A stretch of 33,420 bases of DNA, from assembly GCA_944359365.1 (NCBI GenBank), contig CALVST010000019.1, positions 1 to 33,420 on the forward strand, given 5' to 3'. Source of the DNA: an uncultured Clostridia bacterium. GTDB taxonomy: Bacteria; Bacillota; Clostridia; Christensenellales; Borkfalkiaceae. Positions 6,377 to 15,000 of this stretch are shown piece by piece. A program made the position numbers and the translations under genes. Below the pieces are notes generated by a model. The model did no database searches. It saw only the letters and a list, made by a program, of their open reading frames with translations, and was not told the origin of the DNA. Numbering within the stretch: the first letter of the stretch is position 1; the number at the start of each line of letters is the position of its first letter.

Positions 6377-7954
6377 ATGTCATTCGGTGAGATCATTCAG
6401 GCTGTAGACGATTTTGTGTGGGGCATCCCGCTCATCGTCCTTATTTTAGGCGCGGGGATATACCTGTCGGTATGCCTGCTGTTTGTACCCATACGCAAAT
6501 TGGGGCGCGCTTTCAAATACATGTTCCATAAGGAAGAGGGCGCGGGCGAAGTTTCCAGTTTCGGCGCGCTCTGCACGGCGCTTTCCGCCACCATCGGCAC
6601 GGGGAACATCGTGGGCGTTGCCACGGCGATCGTCGCGGGCGGTCCCGGGGCGCTTTTCTGGATGTGGCTTGCCGCCTTTTTCGGCATGGCGACCAAGTAT
6701 GCGGAGGGTCTTCTCGCCGTAAAGTACCGCAAGGTGTATGCCGACGGGCATACTTTGGGCGGTCCCTTTTATTATATTGAAAACGGACTCGGAAGGCGTT
6801 GGAAGTTCCTTGCCGTCATCTTTGCGGTGCTGGGCATGTGCGTGGGGCTTTTCGGTATAGGCACCTTTTCGCAGGTGAACAGCATAACCGACGCCGTCGG
6901 CAATATTTTCACCTCAGCGCCGACGCTCGAACTGTTCGGCAGGCAATACAATCTTGCCGTCGTCATTGCGGGCATCGTATTGACCGTCGTGGTGGGGCTT
7001 GTTCTCCTCGGCGGCGTCAAGCGCATCGCAAAAGTCTCCGAAACGGTCGTGCCGTTCATGGTCATACTGTATGTGGCGGTATGCCTTATCATCCTCGGCG
7101 CAAACGTTACCGCGATCCCTTCCGCCTTTGCGGAAATTTTCGTCGGGGCGTTCAATCCCCGCGCGGTCGCGGGCGGCATTGCGGGCAGCTTTTTCGTCGC
7201 CATGCAAAAGGGCATCGCGCGCGGCATTTTCTCTAACGAGGCGGGGCTGGGTTCCGCTCCCATAGCGGCGGCTGCCGCAAAGACGAAGGAGCCCGTCCGT
7301 CAGGGGCTGGTTTCCATGACGGGCACCTTTCTCGATACGCTCGTCGTCTGCACGATGACGGGGCTTGCCATTGTCATTACGGGCGCATGGCGCATTGCGG
7401 ATATAGAGGGCGTTGCCGTTACGATGCAGGCGTTTTCTGCGGGCTTGCCCGGTGTTTTGGGCGCAGCGGGCCCCGTCATTTTGATGGTCTGCCTTATCTT
7501 TTTCGCCTTTACGACTATTTTAGGCTGGAATTTTTACGGCGAGCGCTGTTTGGAATACGTTGCGGGAAGAAGAAAGGTTGCGATTTATCTGTACCGCGCT
7601 CTCTATATACTTGCCGTATTCATAGGGCCGTACATGACGGTGTCGGCGGTATGGAACATCGCCGATATCTTCAACGGGCTTATGGCGATACCCAATCTGA
7701 TCGCTTTGCTGTTATTGTCGGGTGTAGTCGCGCGGGAAACCAAACAATACTTTAAGAGATATCCGAAAATGAAGGACGTGAAGGCGGCAGAAGCCGCCGG
7801 AACGATCGGCAGCGCGACGGAAGAGTCTGCATGTTCTCCCGTCGATGCGCTGATAGAAGAGGAAGAGGGCGAAAAAACGCCGCGCGAAGGGCGGACCGAA
7901 CCGTCGGACGGCGCAGGCGGTACGGGCTCTCCGCCTGACGGCCCGTTCGGCTGA
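6377..7954 (+). CDS. Sodium:alanine/glycine symporter (AgcS family)
   Basis: This 525-residue inner-membrane protein belongs to the alanine or glycine:cation symporter family. It opens with VDDFVWGIPLIVLILGAGIYL and carries the family core ALSATIGTGNIVGVATAIVAGG, with about ten or eleven hydrophobic segments. I chose ATG 6377; an in-frame TTG at 6359 lies inside the T-run of the preceding terminator and has no ribosome site. The gene is directly behind the glycine riboswitch, so glycine is the likely substrate or signal. The last ~45 residues form an acidic, Gly/Pro-rich hydrophilic tail (EEEEGEK...GGTGSPPDG) unusual for the family. It is probably co-transcribed with the NSS gene 90 nt downstream. 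Confidence 0.93.
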   Translation: MSFGEIIQAVDDFVWGIPLIVLILGAGIYLSVCLLFVPIRKLGRAFKYMFHKEEGAGEVSSFGALCTALSATIGTGNIVGVATAIVAGGPGALFWMWLAAFFGMATKYAEGLLAVKYRKVYADGHTLGGPFYYIENGLGRRWKFLAVIFAVLGMCVGLFGIGTFSQVNSITDAVGNIFTSAPTLELFGRQYNLAVVIAGIVLTVVVGLVLLGGVKRIAKVSETVVPFMVILYVAVCLIILGANVTAIPSAFAEIFVGAFNPRAVAGGIAGSFFVAMQKGIARGIFSNEAGLGSAPIAAAAAKTKEPVRQGLVSMTGTFLDTLVVCTMTGLAIVITGAWRIADIEGVAVTMQAFSAGLPGVLGAAGPVILMVCLIFFAFTTILGWNFYGERCLEYVAGRRKVAIYLYRALYILAVFIGPYMTVSAVWNIADIFNGLMAIPNLIALLLLSGVVARETKQYFKRYPKMKDVKAAEAAGTIGSATEESACSPVDALIEEEEGEKTPREGRTEPSDGAGGTGSPPDGPFG

Positions 7955-8044
7955 AACGGTGCACACACACTGTAAATAAAATTATCGCAATTGAAGAAAA
8001 GAAACGCGCTTCGGCGTGAAAAATATGTCTGTGAGAGGTTTGAA

Positions 8045-9481
8045 ATGAATAACGACGATAAGCCGTTGATAGGCGACATAGCGGAAGAGGCTCCTGCCGA
8101 AGGCGCCGCGTCCGGCGGCGCCGTCAAAAAGCACGGCGGGTTTACGGGTAAACTCGGGTTCGTGCTCGCGGCGGCAGGTTCTGCGGTGGGCTTGGGCAAT
8201 TTGTGGCGTTTCCCGTACCTTGCCGCAAAATACGGCGGCGGCATGTTCCTGTTCTGTTACGTCGCTTTGGCGGCGACTTTCGGGTTTTGTCTGCTCATTT
8301 TGGAAATAGCGATAGGTCGCAAAACCGGCAAGGGCGTTATCGGCGCTTTTGCCGCGCTCAACAAAAAATTCAAGTGGCTGGGATTTATGTGCCTGATCGT
8401 GCCGATCATCATAGTGCCGTATTACTGCGTCATCGGCGGTTGGGTGGTCAAATACATTTGGGCGTTTGCCACGGGCGATACGGGCTCGTTCGCCGATCCC
8501 GATTCCGCAAACGCTTATTTTTCCGCATTCACGGGCGGAACATGGCAGCCCATCGTATTCTTTCTCATTTTCGCCGCGGCGACGGTTTTTGTCGTCGTGT
8601 TCGGGGTACAGAAAGGCATCGAACGCGTCAGCAAAGTGCTGATGCCCCTTTTGGCGGTGCTTGCCGTTTTCCTTGCGGTGTATGCATGCTGTCAGCCGGG
8701 TGCGCTCGAAGGCATCAAAAAGCTGTTCGTGCCCGATTTTAATGATTTCCGCGCGGAAACGCTGCTTGCCGCGCTCGGTCAGCTCTTTTATTCCATGTCG
8801 CTTGCCATGGGCATTATGATCACCTACGGCTCGTACATGAAGAAAGAGGCAAAAATACAGAGTTCCGGCTTGCAGATAGCGCTCTGCGACACCCTTTTCG
8901 CCATTTTTGCTACGCTCATCGTTATACCGTCGATTTTTTCCGCTACGGGCGGCGGTTCGGCTGCGGAAGAGGCGATGGGGCAGTCCGGTCCTTCGCTGAT
9001 GTTCGTGGTGCTGCCGCAAATGTTCAACGGAATGTTCGGCGGCAGAGTGATCGGCGCGGTGTTTTTCGTTTTGGTGCTTTTTGCCGCGCTCACCTCGTCC
9101 ATTTCGCTTGTGGAAGCGATCGTCGCCGTGCTGCGCGAAAACTGCCACATGAAGCGTTGGGTTGCGTGCCTTGTGGTTTTTGCCGTCATGATCGTGCTCG
9201 GCATACTCTCTTCGCTCGGGTTCGGTCCGCTTTCTTTCATTCATATAGAAAGTAAAACCATTCTCGATATTTTCGACTATGCCGCCAACAGCGTGCTCAT
9301 GCCGTTGGTCGCGATAGGCACCTGTATCCTCGCGGGGTATTTTACCGATACAAATTCGCTGATGGATGAAATGGAGATGCGCCGCAAAGGGTTCAGAATG
9401 TACTATAAGATCATGATCCGCTACATCGCGCCCGTTTGCATGGCGGCGATACTCATAAGCGGCTTGTTCCTGAGCCTGTAA
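8045..9481 (+). CDS. Sodium-dependent amino acid transporter (NSS/SNF family)
   Basis: This 478-residue neurotransmitter:sodium symporter family protein has the TM1 signature LAAAGSAVGLGNLWRFPYLA and about twelve hydrophobic segments, the LeuT fold. Bacterial members import amino acids with sodium; the exact substrate cannot be read here. The ATG at 8045 follows GAGAGG; a TTG in frame at 7991 lacks a ribosome site. No terminator separates it from the AgcS gene, so the upstream glycine riboswitch probably controls both. A soluble N-terminal stretch of ~30 residues precedes TM1. A strong terminator follows. Confidence 0.92.
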   Translation: MNNDDKPLIGDIAEEAPAEGAASGGAVKKHGGFTGKLGFVLAAAGSAVGLGNLWRFPYLAAKYGGGMFLFCYVALAATFGFCLLILEIAIGRKTGKGVIGAFAALNKKFKWLGFMCLIVPIIIVPYYCVIGGWVVKYIWAFATGDTGSFADPDSANAYFSAFTGGTWQPIVFFLIFAAATVFVVVFGVQKGIERVSKVLMPLLAVLAVFLAVYACCQPGALEGIKKLFVPDFNDFRAETLLAALGQLFYSMSLAMGIMITYGSYMKKEAKIQSSGLQIALCDTLFAIFATLIVIPSIFSATGGGSAAEEAMGQSGPSLMFVVLPQMFNGMFGGRVIGAVFFVLVLFAALTSSISLVEAIVAVLRENCHMKRWVACLVVFAVMIVLGILSSLGFGPLSFIHIESKTILDIFDYAANSVLMPLVAIGTCILAGYFTDTNSLMDEMEMRRKGFRMYYKIMIRYIAPVCMAAILISGLFLSL

Positions 9482-9495
9482 TTTCGTTGACTTTG

Positions 9496-9531
9496 CGCCC
9501 CGCGCCGGATATTCCGGCGCGGGGCGTTTTT
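9496..9531 (+). terminator. Terminator of the symporter operon
   Basis: A perfect 13-bp GC-rich stem (9496-9508 and 9514-9526), loop ATATT, then TTTTT. Confidence 0.95.
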
Positions 9532-9539
9532 CAATTTTT

Positions 9540-9569
9540 GTATAAAAGGGCGTAAAAAAGCGCAAAATG
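9540..9569 (+). promoter_or_regulatory. Candidate sigma-F/sigma-G promoter of spoVAC
   Basis: GTATA (9540-9544) matches the -35 consensus GYATA of forespore sigma factors, and GCGCAAAATG (9560-9569) fits six of eight specified positions of GGNRANAMTR. The 15-nt spacing is right. No vegetative promoter is evident here. The match is consistent with forespore expression of spoVAC. Confidence 0.55.
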
Positions 9570-9574
9570 CGGGT

Positions 9575-9691
9575 ATGGAAAACAGAGTGCGCGTTTACGG
9601 CGCAGACGGCGTCAGAACGAGAGAGGAACGAGAAAGTTTGATCAAAAAATTTTTCCCGCAAGAAGAAAAGAACGGAAGGGAGGACGGCTGA
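9575..9691 (+). CDS. Small ORF upstream of spoVAC (38 residues)
   Basis: A charged 38-codon frame begins MENRVRVYGADG and ends with a stop that overlaps the spoVAC start (TGATG). This suggests translational coupling. There is no good ribosome site for the ATG, and the predicted sigma-F/G start point falls on or just after this ATG, so translation would be leaderless or from a later GTG. I do not recognise a family. It may be a genuine small protein or only a leader. Confidence 0.4.
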   Translation: MENRVRVYGADGVRTREERESLIKKFFPQEEKNGREDG

Positions 9692-10287
9692 TGCAGGCAC
9701 AGGGCGCAGTGAAAAAGGGAGGCGCGGCGCAAGGCGCTCGGGCGCAGGAGGCTGAAAATTCAAGCGGGTACGGCGCCGGAAAACGTGCATTGCAGCGTTC
9801 GCGGGGTGCCAATATGCCCGCGGTAAGGGAAAGGGGCGCGGAAACCAACGCTCCCAATCAAAACTATCTCGATTATGTGCATTCGTTCGCCGCGCCCACG
9901 AAACATTTTCATAACTGCCTGCGCGCCTACATCGTTGGCGGCGGAATCTGCTGCGTAGGGCAGTTCATACGCATTATGCTGGAAAATTGGGCGCACCTTT
10001 CGGGCGACGAACTTGCGGGCACCGTTTCCGCCGTATTGATATTTTTAGGTTGTCTGCTGACGGGCTTGGGGGTATACGACCGCATCGGCAAAGCCGCCGG
10101 GGCGGGCTCCATCGTACCCATTACCGGTTTTGCAAACAGCGTAGCCTCTCCCGCGCTCGAATTTAAGGCGGAAGGTTTTATAACGGGGCTGGCGGCGAAA
10201 ATGTTCGTCGTGGCAGGACCTATTATCGTGTACGGCGTGCTTTCCGGCGCGGCGGTGGGGCTCATTTATTGGCTGTTAAGTTTATAA
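9691..10287 (+). CDS. spoVAC: Stage V sporulation protein AC
   Basis: This 198-residue membrane protein carries SpoVAC hallmarks: HNCLRAYIVGGGICCVGQ, TGLGVYDRIGKAAGAG, IVPITGFANSVASPALEFK and a C-terminal membrane segment. SpoVAC is part of the SpoVA complex that moves dipicolinic acid into the forespore and out at germination, and acts as a channel in the spore inner membrane. GGGAGG lies 8 nt upstream of the ATG. The first ~55 residues are a low-complexity, Ala/Gly/Arg-rich extension absent from the ~150-residue Bacillus protein; a later start at 9814 is possible. spoVAD and spoVAE are not next to it, which is unusual. Confidence 0.92.
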   Translation: MQAQGAVKKGGAAQGARAQEAENSSGYGAGKRALQRSRGANMPAVRERGAETNAPNQNYLDYVHSFAAPTKHFHNCLRAYIVGGGICCVGQFIRIMLENWAHLSGDELAGTVSAVLIFLGCLLTGLGVYDRIGKAAGAGSIVPITGFANSVASPALEFKAEGFITGLAAKMFVVAGPIIVYGVLSGAAVGLIYWLLSL

Positions 10288-10300
10288 TATTTGATGCGAG

Positions 10301-10340
10301 AAAAAATCGGCATGCCCGCGGGATCTTGCCGATTTTTCTT
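10301..10340 (+). terminator. Terminator of spoVAC
   Basis: Stem AAAAAATCGGCA (10301-10312) / TGCCGATTTTT (10327-10337), followed by CTTT. Its end touches the -35 element of the next promoter. Confidence 0.85.
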
Positions 10341-10368
10341 TGACTGTTTTTTCCTGCCGTGCTATAAT
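10340..10368 (+). promoter_or_regulatory. Promoter of the MATE gene
   Basis: TTGACT (10340-10345) and a perfect TATAAT (10363-10368) with a 17-nt spacer. The start point is expected near 10375, which is the A of the best ATG. Confidence 0.85.
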
Positions 10369-10374
10369 GATTTT

Positions 10375-11793
10375 ATGTCTGTGAAAGCAAAGCAAATCGA
10401 TCTCGGAAAAGACAAAATAGGCAGACTTATCGTGCGACTGGCTGTGCCCGCCGTGGTGGCGCAGATCATCAATCTGCTGTATAATTTAGTCGATCGGATG
10501 TATGTGAGCGGCATCCGGGACGTGGGTACGGAAGCGCTCGCGGGGCTCGGCGTGGTTTTTCCCATCACGCTGATCGTGAGTGCGTTTGCCAACCTTGTGG
10601 GGCTTGGCGGTGCGCCGCTTGCCAGCATATTCCTCGGCGAAAAAAAGCGCGGCGAGGCGGAAAAAGTGTTTAACGCGGGGTTCGTGCTTCTCATATTGTT
10701 CGGCATCGTTCTGACTGCGGCGGTCCTTATATTCTGCGAGCCGCTCGTGCGCGCCTTCGGGGCGCCCTCGTCAAGCTTTTCATATGGAAGGGACTACCTT
10801 TTCGTTTACGGAATAGGCACCCTTTTCGTTATGTTTTCGCTCGGGCTGAATCCGTTCATCACGGCGCAGGGGTTCAGCTTTACATCTATGTGTACGGTGC
10901 TCATCGGTGCGGTCCTGAATATCGGGCTGGATCCGATCTTTATTTATGTTTTGGATATGGGGGTAAAGGGCGCGGCGCTGGCGACCATACTGTCGCAGGC
11001 GGTTTCGGCGGTGTGGGCGGTATGTTTCTTTTTCCGCAAAAACACCGCATACCGTATCCGTCCGCAAATGTTCCTGCCGCGGCTGAAAACGGTGGGGCGC
11101 ATCCTGTTTTTAGGTCTGTCGCCTTTTATAATGAGCGTGACTGAAAGCGCCATACAGATCGTTTTCAACAACACCCTCACTTATTGGTCGGGGGAAAACA
11201 GCGATTATACTGCGGCGCTCACCATAATGCTGAGCGCCATACAGATGGTCTGCCTGCCGCTCAACGGATTGGGTTCGGGCGTGCAGCCGCTCGTAAGTTA
11301 TAATTACGGCAGGGGGGATTCCGAACGTGTCCGCGATACGGTAAAATATGTGACGATCGTGGCGCTTTGCGGAAGTACGGCGGTTTGGCTGCTCTCTTTG
11401 CTTGCGCCGCAGGTTTACGGATACATATTCAACGCATCGCCGTCCGTCATGCAAATAATAAAAAAGTATACGCCGTATTTTATGGCGGGTACGGTCATGT
11501 TTTTTGCGCAGATGACACTGCAAAACGTTTTTATAGCGCTCAATCAGGCAAAGATATCTATATTTCTTGCCTGTCTGCGAAAAGTTATACTGCTTATACC
11601 GCTGTGTTTTCTTCTTCCGTATGCGTTCGGTGCGGCGGGTGTTTTTTACAGCGAGGGGATTGCGGACGCCGTCGCAGGCATCGTCACTGCGGTCACTTTC
11701 TTTGTCATGCTGCCGCGCATACTTAAAAAGCGCGAAACTGCCGTCGCTGCGATGCAAGCCGAAAATGGCACGAATATTATCGAAAAATCTTAA
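10375..11793 (+). CDS. MATE family multidrug/sodium antiporter
   Basis: This 472-residue inner-membrane protein of the MATE family has twelve predicted hydrophobic segments in two halves, with typical motifs PAVVAQIINLLYNLVDRMYV, LGVVFPI and GSGVQPLVSYNYGRGD. The closest type is the bacterial MepA-like branch that exports cationic drugs using sodium or protons. The frame is open upstream to 10291, but those codons run through the preceding terminator and the promoter, so 10375 is the start. There is no Shine-Dalgarno sequence before it and the promoter's start point coincides with the ATG, so the mRNA may be leaderless. Confidence 0.92.
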   Translation: MSVKAKQIDLGKDKIGRLIVRLAVPAVVAQIINLLYNLVDRMYVSGIRDVGTEALAGLGVVFPITLIVSAFANLVGLGGAPLASIFLGEKKRGEAEKVFNAGFVLLILFGIVLTAAVLIFCEPLVRAFGAPSSSFSYGRDYLFVYGIGTLFVMFSLGLNPFITAQGFSFTSMCTVLIGAVLNIGLDPIFIYVLDMGVKGAALATILSQAVSAVWAVCFFFRKNTAYRIRPQMFLPRLKTVGRILFLGLSPFIMSVTESAIQIVFNNTLTYWSGENSDYTAALTIMLSAIQMVCLPLNGLGSGVQPLVSYNYGRGDSERVRDTVKYVTIVALCGSTAVWLLSLLAPQVYGYIFNASPSVMQIIKKYTPYFMAGTVMFFAQMTLQNVFIALNQAKISIFLACLRKVILLIPLCFLLPYAFGAAGVFYSEGIADAVAGIVTAVTFFVMLPRILKKRETAVAAMQAENGTNIIEKS

Positions 11794-11824
11794 AAACTAA
11801 CGATTTAGGATAACGTTAACCTAT

Positions 11825-11868
11825 AAAACACGCTGAGTTTTGGTGGATTCGGCGTGTTTTTTGCTTAT
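11825..11868 (+). terminator. Terminator of the MATE gene
   Basis: Stem AAAACACGC (11825-11833) / GCGTGTTTT (11852-11860) with a T-run. The rest of the gap up to the next promoter is AT-rich without visible genes. Confidence 0.8.
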
Positions 11869-11947
11869 TTTTCGGTACAAATCTTTTAATTTTCAGCAAT
11901 TATATGCAAAATTTTATAATTTTTTAAAATAATTTTTGCAAAAGTAT

Positions 11948-11976
11948 TGATTCCGACCATTTAATGTGTTATAATC
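11948..11976 (+). promoter_or_regulatory. Promoter of the lipoprotein gene
   Basis: TTGATT (11948-11953) and TATAAT (11971-11976) with a 17-nt spacer, preceded by an A/T-rich UP-like tract (11890-11945). Confidence 0.85.
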
Positions 11977-12019
11977 CAATCACACGGAGGACTCCGCGTA
12001 AAATTTAAGGAGGGGTTAA

Positions 12020-15000
12020 ATGAAAAAGCTGATCACGGTTTTGCTTGCATTCGTCGCGTCCCTTTCGCTTATCCTTTTCGCCGCATGCGAATCGGAAACG
12101 GGCGGGGAAACGCCCGTCGTCATTACGGCGTCGCTGAGCAAAACGCAAGCAAATGTGGGAGAAGAAGTTACCGTAACCTATTCTGCAACGGGCGATGCAA
12201 CGGTCACCGTTACATATGCCAAGGACGGGGGAGCCGCAACGCCGTTCACGGGCAACGCCTTTACCGCGAGCGAGGCGGGGACCTATGTGTTCACCTTTAC
12301 CGCGGACGGCGCCGAAACGGTAACGAGAACGTTGACTGTCAGTCAACCGTCGCAGCCGGCTGCGACGGTCAGTGTTGCGTTAAAAGTAAACGGGCTTGCC
12401 GTTGCGGCAACGAACGGGCAGACAGTAAACATGACGCGAAACGACTATTTTTCGCTTGAATTCAGCGCTCCGAACGACGCGGCAGTCACGGTGGTGTTTT
12501 CAACCGAACAGCTCGGGGATGAAACGTTAGAGGGAAGCGATCTTGAAATTTTTCAGCATTGCGAAGCGACGGCTTTGGGCGTAGATGCCTGTACGCTTAC
12601 CTTTAAGGCGGAAGATTGCGCCGATTTTGTATTGCACTTTCAGGTAACGGACGGAACTGCTGGCGAGAAGATAGAAGTTACCTTCGGCGATGCTCCCGTA
12701 ACGGAGGCTTTAAGCGCCGAGATAGGCGACACGCTCGAAGTGGGGTACGAACTTCCCGGAGGGAAAGAGCTTTCCGCTCTCCTTTTGAGCGTTTCCGATC
12801 CATTGACGGGCACGAGCATCTTGCCCGCCGTAAACAGGCTGCCCTATTTGGAAAACTTCGATTTAAATAAGGGCACTTTGCCGCTTCCCTTTGAAAGCGG
12901 TATGGAAACGGGAACGTACAAGATCGTTTTCAAAGCCGAAGGATGCGCGGATTTTGTATTGTTTATCCGTGTTACGGAAAGCACGCCCGAACCCGCGCCC
13001 GTAATTTCGGTCACTATCGACGGTGATGCGGTTACGAGCGGTTCCTCTGTCACCAAAAAAGTGGGCGAGCGTATCTCCGCCAAGGTATCCGTTACGAACG
13101 TTGCGGCGGGCGGATATAAAATTTCTCGTTATTTCAACGGCGTATACCTCGACGACGTGACGGATTCGATCTCCGCGTTCGAAAACTATATTTTTAGCGA
13201 ATCGGATATCGGCACGATACGTTTCGAGTGCTATATAGGCGAAGAAACACAACCGATCTTTGTCTTTTCGGTCACCGTGGAAGCAACTGCCAAAATCACC
13301 GCTTCGCTGAGCGAGGACAGCATCGAGGCATACGAAACCGTAAACATCACCTGTTCCGCGGCAACCGTTGCAGACCAAACGCCCGTGTCCGTGGAAATAC
13401 GGTACAAAGAGGCGAATGACAATGCGTGGCATGAGCTTTCGGGAAGCGAGTTTACGCCGACCGAGGCGGGCGCGTATTCTATCCGATTCGAAGCCGAAGG
13501 GGCGAAAACGGTAACGCTTAGCCTTACGGTAACGGAGCACGTTATCCACCAATATGCCGCCGTCGAGCTCGATTATGATGCGGGTACGATGACGAGTGAA
13601 TGGACGCACTCGGTGAACTGTTCGCTCTGCAATAATGCGCCCAAAGTGCTGACCGTTCCTGCCGTTTCGGCGACGGGTTCCGATTGGGAACAGGTTTCCG
13701 AAGAAAAACAGCCTTCCTGCATTGAGGGCGAAGGTACATACAGGACCACGACGGCCGACGGCGTCGCCGTAACCGTCAAAAAGGTGCCGATCCCCGCGGC
13801 GGGCGAGCACAGCTACGACAATATTGAAATTGACTACGCCGATTTAACGGACGGCAATATTACGGCTTACAGCGCGGCGCTGAACTGCACGGGGAACTGC
13901 GGAACTGCTCTTGCGGTCAGTTCTCTTCCCGCCTTTACAGATGCGAAATGGAGCAGCCAAGTAACGAGCGATCCGACTTGCTCTGCAAGCGGCGCAGCCA
14001 CCTACACGATGACGTATACCGCAAACGACGGTTCGGGCAAACAGGCGTCCGTTACTATTACGGTCAAGGGCGTACCCGTTCCCGCGACGGGCGCGCATGA
14101 TTGGAGCGAATACGAAATGACTTCGGAGCACAAGTATGAGCGGCACTGCCAAAACGCGGGATGCAATGCGAGCGAATCGCACGCGGTGACCGGGTTGACC
14201 ATCACCCAGGCGCCCGAATATCTCGTCATGGAGAGCAACGGCGATGTTTCGCTCGACGGGTTCACCGTCGTGGCGGGGTTCAGCGATTTGGAACTGAGCT
14301 ACACGCTTACGGAAGAAAACAAGGCAGATGCGGCGCAGTTTTCCAACAAAACTCTGTACGGGGAAACGACGGTGACCTTTAACTTCGGGGCTGGGGCAAC
14401 ATCTGAAACGCTCGTAATTTATGAAATAGCGGTTGCGGCGGGTACGGTCGAGGCAGATTCGTTTTTGCCGGATATTTTACAAATGGCGACCGTATGCGGC
14501 GAAGCGGAGCTGCACTTTACTTTAAGCAATGTCGTTGAAAATACTGAACAGACTGAAGATAACGTAACTCCCACTTGGCGTTCGTGGACATTGAAAATGG
14601 TGGCGGGTAACGGAGAGGCAAATACTCTTCGCGTCGATGATTGGTGTTTGGGTTTGTGGGGATTTGGAGACGGCAATGCTGCAAGTTCCAACGGTATTTA
14701 TACGAATGTGGGCGAAAAAATAGCCAACGGAACAATAGATTTTGTCATTACCCGCACGTTCGTTACCGACCATTATGAAATCGTCGTAGACATTACGGAC
14801 GGCACAAATACCAGAAAGGTAACTTTCAAAGAGCCGACTTCCAACGGCAACACTATGACGTTCTGGTTGGGCGGAGATACCCTCGGCGGAAACGGAAGTT
14901 ATAATTATTCCGACGTTTTGTACCGCGAAACGGGGCTGAATACACTCACGGTCGACAGCATTTCGGCGGAAAATATTTCCGTGCCCTTGGGAACGAGTTT

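Noticed and set aside
7982-9790. A 602-codon open frame on the minus strand
   Set aside because: It lies exactly opposite the NSS transporter and part of spoVAC, has Arg/His-rich composition and no recognisable domain. It is an antisense shadow of GC-rich coding sequence.
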